From Euryarchaeota archaeon UBA91 (GTDB taxonomy: Archaea > Thermoplasmatota > Poseidoniia > Poseidoniales > Poseidoniaceae): a stretch of 51,939 nucleotides of DNA. The DNA lies in NCBI GenBank assembly GCA_002499705.1, contig DAMU01000056.1:1-51939 (forward strand), written 5' to 3'. A model generated the notes under the pieces. That model did not search any database. It saw nothing but the letters and a program-made list of their open reading frames with translations, and was not told where the DNA came from. The position numbers and the translations under genes were made by a program. Within the stretch, counting starts at the first letter, position 1. Each line of letters starts with the position of its first letter. Shown here in pieces: positions 51,646 to 51,939 of the stretch.

Positions 51646-51939
51646 ATGGCACACCCGCCCTTCCCATGCTTTTCTTGGCGTTCAGGCGATTCCTTCGATG
51701 CGAAGAAGTTGCTTCAATCGTTCCTTGATTTGCGTCCAAATTCCCAGTGGGTCATGGTTGGTGAAGGATGTATTCAATCAGAACTCCAGTTGTGGACTGC
51801 TTGGAATTGCGCTTCTCGTAGATGGATCCGTTCAACCGCCTTAGCTCGCTCATTGGATGCGGAGTTTTTACGATACCTTTGCGGGACTCATCACGTTTCT
51901 GAAGCATTCAAGAGAGCAGGTATTCGAGAGGGCGATAAA
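51646..51939 (+). CDS. KEOPS complex subunit Cgi121, 3'-truncated by the window end
   Basis: The reading frame from ATG 51646 runs to the last base with no stop (98 codons visible). Its end reads RRWIRSTALARSLDAEFLRYLCGTHHVSEAFKRAGI, which matches the conserved Cgi121 segment (R..E.L.YLSGTRQI.EAIKKFGI type). An earlier VMVGEGCIQSELQLWTAWNCA segment also fits. Cgi121 is the subunit that recruits tRNA for t6A modification by KEOPS. A different overlapping frame at 51617-51844 is a shadow. The start is not fixed by a ribosome binding site. The rest of the gene lies beyond the window. Confidence 0.8.
   Translation, partial: MAHPPFPCFSWRSGDSFDAKKLLQSFLDLRPNSQWVMVGEGCIQSELQLWTAWNCASRRWIRSTALARSLDAEFLRYLCGTHHVSEAFKRAGIREGDK

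Noticed and set aside
51617..51844. Open frame of 75 codons right after Hel308
   Set aside because: It overlaps the well-supported Cgi121 frame and has no recognisable features.

Overview
The window looks like a piece of a planktonic euryarchaeal chromosome, most probably Marine Group II (Candidatus Poseidoniales) or a close relative. Archaeal-type information genes are spread along it: aIF2-gamma, ribosomal protein S6e, Orc1/Cdc6, Dph2, archaeal-type hypoxanthine/guanine PRTase, a Hel308-type helicase and the start of KEOPS Cgi121. They sit beside bacterial-type genes known from this clade or its relatives: DNA gyrase A and B, class II HMG-CoA reductase and SMC-ScpA-ScpB. There are also several secreted, membrane-anchored peptidases with PKD-like repeats, which fits a protein-degrading marine heterotroph. 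Start sites are mixed. Some genes have clear GGAGG-type ribosome binding sites, some use GTG or TTG, and a few have a TATA box about 26 bases before the ATG, as expected for leaderless mRNAs. The lineage is inferred from gene content, not computed.

Layout. 1-5.8 kb: smc-scpA-scpB condensin operon. 5.8-7.1 kb: HMG-CoA reductase on the minus strand. 7.1-7.3 kb: divergent intergenic region with six TTAACG hexamers. 7.3-10.6 kb: a tightly coupled operon of a degenerate AAA+/winged-helix protein, a beta-propeller and a DUF357 protein. 10.6-16.3 kb: minus-strand information and nucleotide block (PIN nuclease, aIF2-gamma, S6e, Orc1/Cdc6, Dph2, HGPRT, orphan GcvH-like protein). 16.4-17.6 kb: acyl-CoA dehydrogenase. 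17.6-25.1 kb: EF-hand protein, class II CCA-adding-type enzyme, SerK-like kinase, M61 peptidase, HEAT protein and PIMT-like protein. 25.2-29.8 kb: Bat-type regulator, Smr-like membrane protein, DUF2085 protein, thymidylate kinase fusion and a membrane protein. 29.9-36.6 kb: secreted M28 and zincin/PKD proteins and a further anchored surface protein. 36.6-42.4 kb: aroD, then a structured 302-base gap, then gyrB-gyrA. 42.5-51.9 kb: LeuA-like enzyme, AstE/AspA-like hydrolase, thioesterase, SprT-like protein, secreted membrane protein, TerB-like protein, Hel308 and a truncated cgi121 that runs off the end.

Genes that appear to work together: SMC-ScpAB with gyrase and Orc1/Cdc6 in chromosome handling; S6e, aIF2-gamma and PIN in translation and ribosome function; Hel308 with KEOPS as neighbours; and the surface peptidases in scavenging. 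The best candidates for something undescribed are the degenerate AAA+/propeller/DUF357 operon with its TTAACG-rich upstream region, and the concentric inverted repeats before gyrB. No tRNA, rRNA, CRISPR array, insertion sequence or transposase was seen. The only gap longer than about 300 bases is 37456-37757.
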